A stretch of DNA of 56,104 bases. It comes from Desulfobulbaceae bacterium (lineage in GTDB: Bacteria > Desulfobacterota > Desulfobulbia > Desulfobulbales > Desulfocapsaceae). Location of the stretch: the NCBI GenBank assembly GCA_009773475.1, contig WSXV01000014.1, positions 1 to 56,104 on the forward strand, read 5' to 3'. The notes beneath the pieces were generated by a model, which worked only from the letters and a program-made list of their open reading frames with translations, did no database searches and had not been told where the DNA came from. Positions 1 to 7,909 of the stretch are shown here, one piece after another. A program made the translations under genes and the position numbers. Each line of letters opens with the position of its first letter. Within the stretch, counting starts at the first letter, position 1.

Positions 1-24
1 ATGTATTCTTCAATGCCAGGGAAA

Positions 25-64
25 ATTATTTCTGTTTTCATGCATTGAGGATAACAGAAATAAT
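25..64. repeat. 12-bp perfect inverted repeat upstream of first gene
   Basis: The arms ATTATTTCTGTT (25-36) and AACAGAAATAAT (53-64) are exact reverse complements separated by 16 bases. They could form a hairpin or bind a dimeric regulator. The repeat lies 58 bp before the first open frame. No clear T-run follows on either strand, so it is not a textbook terminator. Confidence 0.45.
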
Positions 65-122
65 CTCCTAAATCAATTTATATGTCGGAGTAGTATTAAT
101 ATTCATTATCTATATTCGTCAT

Positions 123-878
123 TTGATAGTTCACTATGGAGGAATAGTCACGAAGGAATTTGAAACAAAAATATCAAGGTTAAAAAACACCCAGCATTTT
201 TTGAACATTAAACGTGGGGAGAAACTTGAGTTAACACCACAGTTTATAATGGATTCGTGGGAATCCATATATCTAGCAGGTGTCTTGCTTGTTCATCGGG
301 TGGCAAAAAATCAAACTCCTCATCAGATAGAACTATTAGATAATTTCCTTAATAATTCCTCATTTAGCAACATTCAAAATAGACAATTTATGTCTGCTGT
401 AAATATATTGGAATATGCAAATTCAATACATATTGAGCAGACCAGAATATTCTGGTCAATCAAAATTAATCTTGCCCAAACATACAAGTGGCAAGGTGAA
501 ATTGAAAAATTTCAAACAATTATCGATGAAATTGATTTAAGTGCTGCGAATGCAAAGTTTCAATTATGTGTTGCTGCATTAACCAGCGACAAAGATACAT
601 TTGTAACAAAACTTAAGGAAGTGAGCGTTAATAATTTAGTTACGGTTTCAGAGCTATACGAATGGCCCGTGTTTAGTGAAATGAGAGAGAATCCTGAATT
701 TAACAAATGGGTAGAAGAGGCATACGGCTGCGCACTATCGAAACTACAAACTTTATTGCAACCAAAATTATTAGATCTAAGTCCAAAATCTACTATAAAT
801 ATGATTTCAGAATATTATAAAGACAGAAGTGGAGAAGGTCTTTCTGAAAATTTTAATATAACACTTGGGTCAAGCTGA
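123..878 (+). CDS. Hypothetical protein, AT-rich, unrecognised
   Basis: I do not recognise this 251-residue protein. It is mostly alpha-helical in character, with no signal peptide or membrane segment. Helical pairs around residues 90-150 with spaced aromatic and alanine positions look loosely like tetratricopeptide helices, but no repeat register is clear. The first available start is TTG at 123. The first ATG is only at codon 43, so the N-terminus is uncertain and the gene may be 5'-truncated. It is much more AT-rich than the next gene, and a short hairpin (864-884) spans its stop codon. It reads as accessory DNA beside a tRNA gene. Confidence 0.55.
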   Translation: MIVHYGGIVTKEFETKISRLKNTQHFLNIKRGEKLELTPQFIMDSWESIYLAGVLLVHRVAKNQTPHQIELLDNFLNNSSFSNIQNRQFMSAVNILEYANSIHIEQTRIFWSIKINLAQTYKWQGEIEKFQTIIDEIDLSAANAKFQLCVAALTSDKDTFVTKLKEVSVNNLVTVSELYEWPVFSEMRENPEFNKWVEEAYGCALSKLQTLLQPKLLDLSPKSTINMISEYYKDRSGEGLSENFNITLGSS

Positions 879-884
879 CCCAAG
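864..884. repeat. Hairpin overlapping the stop codon of the first gene
   Basis: CTTGGGTCA (864-872) and TGACCCAAG (876-884) are perfect 9-bp inverted arms around a 3-base loop. The TGA stop lies in the right arm. There is no following T-run, so it may act in mRNA 3'-end stability or be part of a mobile-element boundary rather than a terminator. Confidence 0.4.
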
Positions 885-1007
885 CAGCTCGGCGATTCCC
901 CCCAATTATCAGCAAGCGTAACCCTTTTTTCCATTACCTTAGTTGATGGATTATTTGCTTGGATCAGCTTACCCAAAACGATTAGGCGACAAAAACCGGG
1001 TTCCACT

Positions 1008-1796
1008 ATGAAATTTGCGCTCTCAAATGGCAATCGCCAGGAGGCCCAGCCTAGTCTTCCGGGCGAGTGTCCATGCTGCGGAAGACCAATGGTTGTGAAG
1101 TGCGGAGAAGTCCGAGTCCGACACTGGGCTCACAAAGGCCGCCGGATTTGCGATCCGTGGTGGGAGAATGAAACGGAGTGGCACCGCGGGTGGAAAGACA
1201 AGTTTCCCGATGATTGGCAAGAGGTCGTTCACCGTGCCGAGACCGGTGAAAGACACATCGCGGACGTGAAGACTGGTGACGGTTGGGTTATTGAGTTTCA
1301 ACACTCAAACATCAGGCCTGATGAGCGCCGGTCTCGTGAGGACTTCTACGAGTGCCTGATTTGGGTGGTGGATGGAACAAGGCGTGAAAGAGATGCAGTT
1401 CAATTTTCGAGGGCGTGGGCAAACGGCAAATCGCTTGATCCGTTCTCGTCAAAGCGAAAAGTTTCCTCACCCGAGGGCGCATTGCTGCGGGATTGGGCAG
1501 GAAGCGGCGCTCACGTGCTCTTTGACTTCGGGGATGGGCAGGCCCTTTGGTGGCTCTTCCCGGCAAGCGATGGTCAGCGGGCATACGTTCAACGCCTTTC
1601 ACTCGCGCAATTCGTAAGAATCCATCGGGCGACGTCGGCACCTGGACCATGCGAATTCGATTCGCTTGTACAGAACTTCAGTGCATTTATTGCGCATTAC
1701 GAACCACCACCACCCACAAAACAACCTCGGAGGCCAATCGAAGCTGCTCCGTGTCCCCACCGCAGACCTTACATTTCGAGAGGCTTTCGGTTCTAG
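1008..1796 (+). CDS. CoiA-like competence/nuclease family protein
   Basis: This 262-residue protein resembles the CoiA-like family (competence protein CoiA nuclease-like domain). An N-terminal zinc-ribbon-like CPCC element at about residues 22-25 is followed by HWAHK (39-43). A PD-(D/E)XK-type core follows, with HIADVKTG (about 83-90) and then VIEFQHS (about 94-100). The acidic D..E-x-Q arrangement is what the family uses for metal-dependent cleavage. The C-terminal 120 residues are not recognised. The start is the ATG at 1008. The gene is GC-rich between AT-rich neighbours and flanked by TTAGGCG (982-988) and CGCCTAA (1821-1827), suggesting acquisition as a unit. Its real role (competence, defence or neither) is not shown by the sequence. 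Confidence 0.65.
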   Translation: MKFALSNGNRQEAQPSLPGECPCCGRPMVVKCGEVRVRHWAHKGRRICDPWWENETEWHRGWKDKFPDDWQEVVHRAETGERHIADVKTGDGWVIEFQHSNIRPDERRSREDFYECLIWVVDGTRRERDAVQFSRAWANGKSLDPFSSKRKVSSPEGALLRDWAGSGAHVLFDFGDGQALWWLFPASDGQRAYVQRLSLAQFVRIHRATSAPGPCEFDSLVQNFSAFIAHYEPPPPTKQPRRPIEAAPCPHRRPYISRGFRF

Positions 1797-1837
1797 GGAG
1801 CTGCGTTACTTCGTCGGTGACGCCTAACTCACTTTCT

Positions 1838-1942
1838 GGAAAAGTCTTTTCGTGGACTGATAAAAACGGTTTAAAACACTATTCAAACACAAATTTTCCT
1901 CAAGACAATCCGACTTTAAAAGTTCAAACTGAAATAAAATAA
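1838..1942 (+). pseudogene. 3' remnant of a DUF4124-domain gene
   Basis: The reading frame ending at the TAA at 1940-1942 encodes KVFSWTDKNGLKHYSNTNFP and about 14 further residues. This matches the start of DUF4124, which typically reads as a short xxYKWxDxxGxxHYSDxP strand-turn segment right after a signal peptide. Here the signal peptide and start are missing. Upstream, the sequence switches to the GC-rich tail of the CoiA-like gene at about 1800-1830. I interpret it as a gene broken at this junction. It could be the tail of some other small exported protein. Confidence 0.5.
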
Positions 1943-2030
1943 CAACATTAAGCAACCTGTATTCTTAAAAAATCCACACACCCTTTTTCACACCACAACT
2001 TTGAACAAGGGAAAAAATACCAAAAGGACA

Positions 2031-2073
2031 AAACAAAAAAGGGATTAACAAGCTAATTTCGCTTATTAATCCC
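2031..2073 (-). terminator. Rho-independent terminator after tRNA-Arg
   Basis: Arms GGGATTAACAAGC (2041-2053) and GCTTATTAATCCC (2061-2073) pair with one internal mismatch around a 7-base loop. On the minus strand the stem is followed by a T-rich run (complement of 2031-2040). It sits 11 bp downstream of the tRNA 3' end, in the right orientation to end its transcript. Confidence 0.75.
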
Positions 2074-2084
2074 TCAACAACAAA

Positions 2085-2160
2085 TGGTGCCCACGGCGCG
2101 AATCGAACGCGCGACACCTGGATTAGGAATCCAGTGCTCTATCCCCTGAGCTACGCGGGC
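2085..2160 (-). tRNA. tRNA-Arg (anticodon CCU)
   Basis: The 76-nt cloverleaf on the minus strand has acceptor GCCCGCG paired with CGTGGGC (one G-U), D arm GCTC/GAGC, anticodon stem CTGGA/TCCAG with loop TTCCTAA (anticodon CCT, reading AGG), T arm GCGCG/CGCGC with loop TTCGATT, and an encoded CCA end. tRNA 3' ends are common integration sites, and the accessory-looking block at 1-1942 lies on the 3' side of this gene. I see no integrase in the window. Confidence 0.95.
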
Positions 2161-2256
2161 AGGATGGTTTTTTCAAGAAGAAAGGCATAATACCTGAGTT
2201 CTTTAAAAACGCAATATCTTTCAATTTCAGTACTCTCTCGTCAAAGATTCCATCCC

Positions 2257-3522
2257 TTACACTGACTCGCCATCCGCCACCTCATTGCTTGCGTAATCAT
2301 CATGATGGGTATGGGAGCTGATGATGCAGTTCCGTCCCACCACTTGTCCCCTTGGAACCACCGCTTCTTTTCCAACCAGGGTAATTCCGGTATAGAGATG
2401 GGTCGGTTCCCGGCGATTGGGGATATGATGATTTGTGCCCGCGCCGATGATTGCTCCAGAGCAGATATGCGCCCGTTTGTCAAAAATCGCAAGGTCCACC
2501 GAGGCATCCGTCTCGACGACACAATCGGCAAAAAGGATGGAGTCCTTAACCACAGCCCCTCGCTCAACCACGACACCAGGCGCCAGCACGGAATTGATCA
2601 CCGTCCCTTGAATATTACATCCGGCTGAAATCATAGAACTCTTCACCACGGCCTCAGCTCCATAGCGGGTCGGCGCCCGGTCAGCCCTGCGACCATCCGC
2701 CTCTACATTGGTGCGGATGCCCCATTTCTCAGGCTGGATTCCACTCATCGGCTTGAGCAGGTCCATATTGGCCTCCCAATAGGCCTGGATCGTCCCCACA
2801 TCCCGCCAATATCCATAAAAGGGGTAGGCAAAGACATTATCCTTCTCGATGGCCCTGGGAAGAATATGCATGCCGAAATCAATTTCATCTCGATCCCTGG
2901 CCAGAGCATCCAGCAGATAGCGCCGGTTAAAGACATAAATCCCCATGGAGGCGAGATTGGTCCGGGGCTCCTTGGGCTTTTCCTCCCAGTCGACAATACG
3001 GTTATTGGCATCGATAATCCCGGCGCCAAACTGATGAATCTCACTGCGGGAGACCACCATCATGGCCACCGTCACATCTGCTTTTTTGTGCCGATGATAT
3101 TCAAGCATGGCATAAAAATCCATGTGATAGATATGATCACCGGAAAGCAGCACCACCTCATCGACAACATTGGCCTCAATAAAATCGATGTTCTGGCGCA
3201 CGGCATCCGCCGTCCCTTTATACCAGTCGGAATCCTGGAAACCGGTACGGGGTGGAAGAATCTTCACCTCCCGGCTACGGCCGGTAAAATCCCAGGCATC
3301 ACCGGTTCCGATGTGCTGCATCAGAGAAAGGGGCTTGTACTGGGTGAGGACACCCACCTTTGTCAGCCCTGAATTCATCACATTACTCAGGCTGAAATCA
3401 ATGATCCGGTACAAGCCGCCAAAAGGAACGGCCGGTTTAGCTCGACTCTGCACCAGGATATTGAGGCGGCTGCCGACTCCGCCGGCCAGCAACAAAACAA
3501 GGGCATCTTGTTTCCGGTTCAT
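2257..3522 (-). CDS. glgC: Glucose-1-phosphate adenylyltransferase (ADP-glucose pyrophosphorylase)
   Basis: Makes ADP-glucose from ATP and glucose-1-phosphate, the committed step of bacterial glycogen synthesis. The protein of 421 residues has an intact nucleotidyltransferase loop LAGGVGSRL (12-20) followed by RAKPAVPFGG (27-36). It also has the GDHIY segment and the WEKP motif, whose lysine contacts glucose-1-phosphate. A C-terminal left-handed beta-helix starts at about residue 290. I chose the ATG at 3522 because it overlaps the upstream paralogue's stop as ATGA, which suggests translational coupling; an in-frame codon 36 bp upstream would add residues unlike the family. Allosteric control by glycolytic intermediates is usual for the family but cannot be read here. 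Confidence 0.93.
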   Translation of the reverse strand: MNRKQDALVLLLAGGVGSRLNILVQSRAKPAVPFGGLYRIIDFSLSNVMNSGLTKVGVLTQYKPLSLMQHIGTGDAWDFTGRSREVKILPPRTGFQDSDWYKGTADAVRQNIDFIEANVVDEVVLLSGDHIYHMDFYAMLEYHRHKKADVTVAMMVVSRSEIHQFGAGIIDANNRIVDWEEKPKEPRTNLASMGIYVFNRRYLLDALARDRDEIDFGMHILPRAIEKDNVFAYPFYGYWRDVGTIQAYWEANMDLLKPMSGIQPEKWGIRTNVEADGRRADRAPTRYGAEAVVKSSMISAGCNIQGTVINSVLAPGVVVERGAVVKDSILFADCVVETDASVDLAIFDKRAHICSGAIIGAGTNHHIPNRREPTHLYTGITLVGKEAVVPRGQVVGRNCIISSHTHHDDYASNEVADGESV

Positions 3523-4775
3523 CGTAAGACCTCCCCGGCCGCCACCTTCTGTTTCCACTGCCCAATGGAGAGTTGGGGGTAGATCGTGGCTCCCTGTTCA
3601 ATGACCGTGGCTGCCGGGATATGATTATTCCAGCCAATCACCGTTATTTGCTCGGCCTTTCCACCTGAACACGGGCCGACACAAACCCCTGCCTCAAAAA
3701 TACTGTTCACATCCGCAACCACTCTATTCAGGCTGCAGTTTTTACCGATTCTATTATTGAAAAACAGCACGGAAGACTCGACCACCGCCCCCCTTTTCAC
3801 TTTAACCCCGGGGAAGAGAATGGAATTGCGAACCTCTCCATCCACCACGCAGCCATTATAGATCAAACTGTTCTGAACCATACCCGTTTTTCCTATCAGA
3901 GTGGGCTGAACATCGCAGATGCCCCGATGGGCCAGGTTTGTGCGTACTCCCCATTTCTCCATATCAATCTTAGGATTCTCGCCCAACAAATCCATATTGG
4001 TCTGCCAATACTCTTCAATGGTCCGGGTATATCCCCAGTAGCCCTGATGTTTATAGCCATAGACCCGGCGCTTCTGTTCCATCAGCATGGGGATGATATC
4101 GCGTCCGAATTCATAGGAATCCTTGCCATGGTTCTCTTCCAGGGCACGATAAAGAACCTCGGGACGAAAGCATAAGACCGTAAGCGAAGCCCAGTCGGAT
4201 GTCGGCACTTCCGGTTTTTCCCAATAGGCAAGAACTCGCCCGCCCTTATCCCCATCTTCCTCATCAAGGTCTGCCACCCCGAACCGGTGGGCTTTTGCAA
4301 GGGGCACCCGGGTAAAGCCAATGGTCAGGTCCGCCTTTTTCTCATGATGATAGGAGATCAACTTCCGATAATCCATGTTATAAATATGGTCTCCGGAAAG
4401 TATTAATATCTCCTCAGGCTGATAATAGCGGACAAAATCGAGATTCTTGTACACCGCATCCGCCGACCCCAGATACCACTCGGCATTATTCTCCATATCT
4501 TTAAAGGGCGGGAGAATCGAAATCCCGCGATAACGGCCGATCATGTCCCAGGCGGCGCCGGTGCCGATATGATTAATCAGGGAATAACTTCGATACTGAC
4601 TGAGAATGGCAATCCGCTCGATGCCCGAGTTCATCAGATTGCTCAGGGGGAAATCAATCACCCGGCAGAACCCCCCAAAGGGGATGGCTGATTTTGGACG
4701 ATAACAGGTCAGAACGTTCAGTTCATCAACCCGGCTGCCCGCCAGGATCATGGCCAATGTAGATGGTGTATGCAT
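3519..4775 (-). CDS. GlgC paralogue with altered nucleotide loop
   Basis: A 418-residue sugar-phosphate nucleotidyltransferase with the same two-domain build as GlgC (Rossmann-like transferase, C-terminal left-handed beta-helix). The N-terminal loop reads LAGSRVDELNVLT (11-23) where GlgC has LAGGVGSRL, so the second and third glycines and the arginine that supports catalysis are replaced. The following RPKSAIPFGG (26-35), GDHIYNMD and YWEKPEVP segments are kept. It precedes glgC with a 4-bp overlap. Possible roles are a regulatory subunit paired with GlgC, comparable to GlgD or plant large subunits, or a transferase with another nucleotide or sugar preference. I believe RVDEL-type variants occur in other bacterial GlgC-annotated paralogues, so it is unusual rather than unique. 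Confidence 0.8.
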   Translation of the reverse strand: MHTPSTLAMILAGSRVDELNVLTCYRPKSAIPFGGFCRVIDFPLSNLMNSGIERIAILSQYRSYSLINHIGTGAAWDMIGRYRGISILPPFKDMENNAEWYLGSADAVYKNLDFVRYYQPEEILILSGDHIYNMDYRKLISYHHEKKADLTIGFTRVPLAKAHRFGVADLDEEDGDKGGRVLAYWEKPEVPTSDWASLTVLCFRPEVLYRALEENHGKDSYEFGRDIIPMLMEQKRRVYGYKHQGYWGYTRTIEEYWQTNMDLLGENPKIDMEKWGVRTNLAHRGICDVQPTLIGKTGMVQNSLIYNGCVVDGEVRNSILFPGVKVKRGAVVESSVLFFNNRIGKNCSLNRVVADVNSIFEAGVCVGPCSGGKAEQITVIGWNNHIPAATVIEQGATIYPQLSIGQWKQKVAAGEVLR

Positions 4776-4858
4776 AGGCTCCTGCTAGGAAAGAAGGAAG
4801 GTCATTATTCAGCGCAATACCATTTCCATACGCTGTATCCCGTTAACATCTCCACCAC

Positions 4859-5881
4859 CTATTTCATGTGACGGGTGGCCAGGCGCTTGAGTGTCAGGGT
4901 AGTAAATTCCTGACATTCCGGCGCCAGATTCTTCATCGGAACCTCAGCCCGAGCGGCCTCTTTATGCCCGCCTGCGGAGCCCACACTGCCGAATATACGG
5001 GTCGCCAGCTTTCCCGCATTCTTTCGATAGCCGTCACAACGAAAGATCACCACCAGACGTTCTCCGTGGATGCCGGAAACAAAGACCCAATCCACCTCTT
5101 CCACATGATTGAGAAAATCTGCGATCATCACCAGTACATCAGGACTGCGGACTTTTCCCACATGCGAATAAAAACGCCGTTTTGAATATTTCAGCTCGGC
5201 CAGTCCGGCAACGAAATACTTGAGTTCAGAACGCCTGAGATCGGTCAGCTCAATCTTTCTGACCAGATCACGATTGGCAAGGGTAAACAGATACCGAAAG
5301 GAGATCCCATCGGCCAGTCGAGACTGTTTCTCAAAGTTCCGGGTATCCACCTTGATCCCGTAAAAAAGGGCTGTGGCCGTGGCCACCGTCGGCTTAATGC
5401 GGGCGGTGCGCAGATACTCCACCAGCATCGAGGAGGCCGCGCCGTAATCTGGACGAATATCGACAAAACCAGCATGACACTCGCCGGAGAGGGGATGATG
5501 ATCAATCACCACATCAAATTTGATCTTTTCAAAGACGGGGAGATGGGCGGGTTGCGAATCCACCAGCACTTTTTTCTTAAAGGTATCCAGCTTTATCGTG
5601 CTCCACCGCTCCAAGGGGATCTTCAATCGCTGCACCATGGCAATATTGTTGAGGCGACGGATCTCATTGGGATGGGCGATGACCACCGACTTCACCCGAT
5701 AGCGGAGTAGCTGTTTGATCGCCATGGCACAGGCCAGGGCATCGGGATCGGCATTAATAATGACGAGGACGTCATCCTCTTTCTCAAAAACATTCCAGAA
5801 ACCCTGTAAACGTTCTTTGGCCGTTCGGTGACAGATACTAAGAACAGGAGTCGCACACCCGTTTTTTGATTTTATTGGCAT
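4859..5881 (-). CDS. DHH family phosphoesterase (NrnA/pAp phosphatase-like)
   Basis: This 340-residue protein has the full DHH/DHHA1 signature: NADPDA (about 43-48), VDSQP (about 110), the DHHP motif (about 127-130) and a fourth metal aspartate in KVDT (about 175). A DHHA1 substrate-binding GSAGGHKEAA segment lies near the C-terminus. Such enzymes use two manganese ions to degrade very short oligoribonucleotides, 3'-phosphoadenosine-5'-phosphate or cyclic dinucleotides. Which substrate applies here is not determined. A pAp phosphatase role would fit a sulfur-assimilating cell. It lies upstream of the two glgC paralogues on the same strand with an 83-bp gap. Confidence 0.85.
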   Translation of the reverse strand: MPIKSKNGCATPVLSICHRTAKERLQGFWNVFEKEDDVLVIINADPDALACAMAIKQLLRYRVKSVVIAHPNEIRRLNNIAMVQRLKIPLERWSTIKLDTFKKKVLVDSQPAHLPVFEKIKFDVVIDHHPLSGECHAGFVDIRPDYGAASSMLVEYLRTARIKPTVATATALFYGIKVDTRNFEKQSRLADGISFRYLFTLANRDLVRKIELTDLRRSELKYFVAGLAELKYSKRRFYSHVGKVRSPDVLVMIADFLNHVEEVDWVFVSGIHGERLVVIFRCDGYRKNAGKLATRIFGSVGSAGGHKEAARAEVPMKNLAPECQEFTTLTLKRLATRHMK

Positions 5882-6128
5882 TTAATCTCTAACATTCTGA
5901 AACATTTTAATTTTACAGATATATCAACCCTGCTACAAAGAACTCCAGTCATTGAGTTCACTCCCCTTTTACACCACCAAGTTCAGGACAGACGCAATGT
6001 TTCACCAAGCAATCCTGAAAAGTATAGCATACCAGCAACGAGGAACGCAAGCACGCCCCTTCCTGAGACCAGCCTGGCCAGCCCCAATAAAATCACTCAC
6101 CAGGCGGCTTTCTCATACGTCATCCCTT

Positions 6129-7769
6129 CTATTCTGCCAACAGAGGAACCGAAGGGAACAGCGAACAATCGGTATGGGGAATAAAATGTGAACCGGAAAA
6201 CTGAATCATGAACTCCTGACTCACATTTAACTCGATATAGGTGATTTTGGAAACAATATCAAGACATTCCTGCCGGGCGGAACGGGCAAGGAGAACCGCT
6301 TGCGCCCCTTGCAGTGAACTGTTCCCGATGGCTCGATAAACCGATAAATCCAGATCAGGGAGCATCCCCAGGGTTATGGCTGCCCGTGGCTTGATATGGT
6401 TACCGAAGGCGCCTGCCACGCAGATCTCGGCAAGATCGGTAAAGTTCAGCCCCACCTGACTCATCAGGGTCGAGAGGATCGCATACATGGCCGCCTTGGA
6501 CCGAATCATCGCGTCAAGATCAATCTGTTCAAGGAGCACATCATGAACCGCACCGGCATCGGAGGCAGCGACCACTTTAAAGGCCGGCTGTTCTCCCCGC
6601 ATGACAAACCGCTCCCGCATGAATGCGGCACGAGCCGGGTCGTGTTCCCGGTCGGGATCTCTGAATTTTCCCCGGATATCAACCATCCCGGCCAGATAAA
6701 GAGCAGCGACAAGATCAATCAAACCCGAGCCGCAAAGACCTCGCGCAGGGGCTCCTTCAATGGTTTGCACCTCAATGCTATAGGTGACCGGATCAATGGC
6801 GACAGACTCGATGGCACCCGGCGCGGCCCGCATCCCCATGCGGGCCACTCCGCCCTCCAGAGCCGGCCCGGCAGCCCCGGCACAGGCAATCAGCCAATCC
6901 TTGTTTCCAAGCACAACCTCGGCATTGGTGCCCACATCAATCAGCATCCGCACCTGTTCGGATTCAGCAAGTTTTGATGCCAGAATCCCGGAGATCAAAT
7001 CACCGCCGAAATAACTGCCGACGGAAGGCATGATCCACACCGGCGCGGCTGGATGCAATTTCAGGCCAAGTTCCCGACTCTCCATGGGCTCAATCATATT
7101 GGCCATGGGGATATAGGGTTCACGACAGATATGAAAGGGATCAAGGCCGAGAAGAAAATGAACCATGGCGGTGTTGCCGGACACCGAAAGGGCACGGATC
7201 GCACCGGATTCAATCCCTCCGGCAACGGCAAGCTCTGCCGTCAGCTCATTGATACAGGCGACAATGCTTTGCTGCAAAGTGAGAAGACCGGGATCCATGA
7301 ACGACGGTTCGACCTCCCGCATCTGCCTCCGCACGCTGGTGGCCTGATGAATGCGGCTGAGGATATCGGCCCCGTATTGAATTTGACTATTCTCACGACC
7401 GGCAGACGCCATGACCTTGCCGGTTAATAAATCAACAAGGGCAGCCTCCAGATGGGTTGTCCCGAGATCCAGGGCCATGGCGGGAAGGGTCAACGGCAAT
7501 GCCGGGAGAAAATCGGCCAGCACCCAGCGACCGGGCAGCTCATTGATCAGGGCCACTCCGGCAAATCCTGCCTGACGAAAGAGGCGGCTTAACGGCACGA
7601 CCCGACAAAAGGGGATTTCCAGCCCCCCTCCATCCGGCAGTTGCCCCTGGATGGCATTGCGCAGCCGATCAAGATCAGCGGTATTGTCCTCCAAACTGGG
7701 TACATCCGCCCTCACCTGCACAGGGCGCACAAGAGGGGTTAAGGTCTGGGGCATGTTTCCTTCCGGCAT
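6129..7769 (-). CDS. ASKHA-domain protein, RACE/DUF4445-like corrinoid activator
   Basis: The 546-residue protein matches the DUF4445 / RACE family (reductive activators of corrinoid-dependent methyltransferases). It shows the ATPase phosphate loops ALDLGTTHLEAAL (about 98-110) and LIDVGTNAEVVLG (about 275-287), the VSGNTAMVHFLLG segment (about 199-211) and the late CVAGAFGNHIKP segment (about 470-481). RACE proteins normally carry an N-terminal 2Fe-2S ferredoxin domain with a CxxxxCxxC cluster. I see no such cysteines in the first 100 residues here, so the electron-input domain is absent or supplied by another protein. The ATG at 7769 has AAGGA seven bases upstream. It is divergent from lptG. 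Target corrinoid protein unknown. Confidence 0.8.
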   Translation of the reverse strand: MPEGNMPQTLTPLVRPVQVRADVPSLEDNTADLDRLRNAIQGQLPDGGGLEIPFCRVVPLSRLFRQAGFAGVALINELPGRWVLADFLPALPLTLPAMALDLGTTHLEAALVDLLTGKVMASAGRENSQIQYGADILSRIHQATSVRRQMREVEPSFMDPGLLTLQQSIVACINELTAELAVAGGIESGAIRALSVSGNTAMVHFLLGLDPFHICREPYIPMANMIEPMESRELGLKLHPAAPVWIMPSVGSYFGGDLISGILASKLAESEQVRMLIDVGTNAEVVLGNKDWLIACAGAAGPALEGGVARMGMRAAPGAIESVAIDPVTYSIEVQTIEGAPARGLCGSGLIDLVAALYLAGMVDIRGKFRDPDREHDPARAAFMRERFVMRGEQPAFKVVAASDAGAVHDVLLEQIDLDAMIRSKAAMYAILSTLMSQVGLNFTDLAEICVAGAFGNHIKPRAAITLGMLPDLDLSVYRAIGNSSLQGAQAVLLARSARQECLDIVSKITYIELNVSQEFMIQFSGSHFIPHTDCSLFPSVPLLAE

Positions 7770-7909
7770 TGCGATATCCTTCGTTCTTCTTGACGAGAAC
7801 CCTGGATGATGGTACCTACTTGCAAGATGGAGAGCGTGAGATTTCCGACCCCTCAGCTCACCCGCTTACCCTCTTTTCATCCATAGATCAACCAACCGAC
7901 ACACTCATC

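Noticed and set aside
815..1033. Minus-strand frame spanning the gap before the CoiA-like gene
   Set aside because: It overlaps the ends of both flanking genes and includes the hairpin at 864-884; no ribosome site.
879..1950. A confident integron cassette claim for the CoiA-like gene
   Set aside because: The boundary heptamers fit, but the 5' core site is imperfect, no complete attC secondary structure was recognised and no integrase is in view, so it is listed only as a lead.
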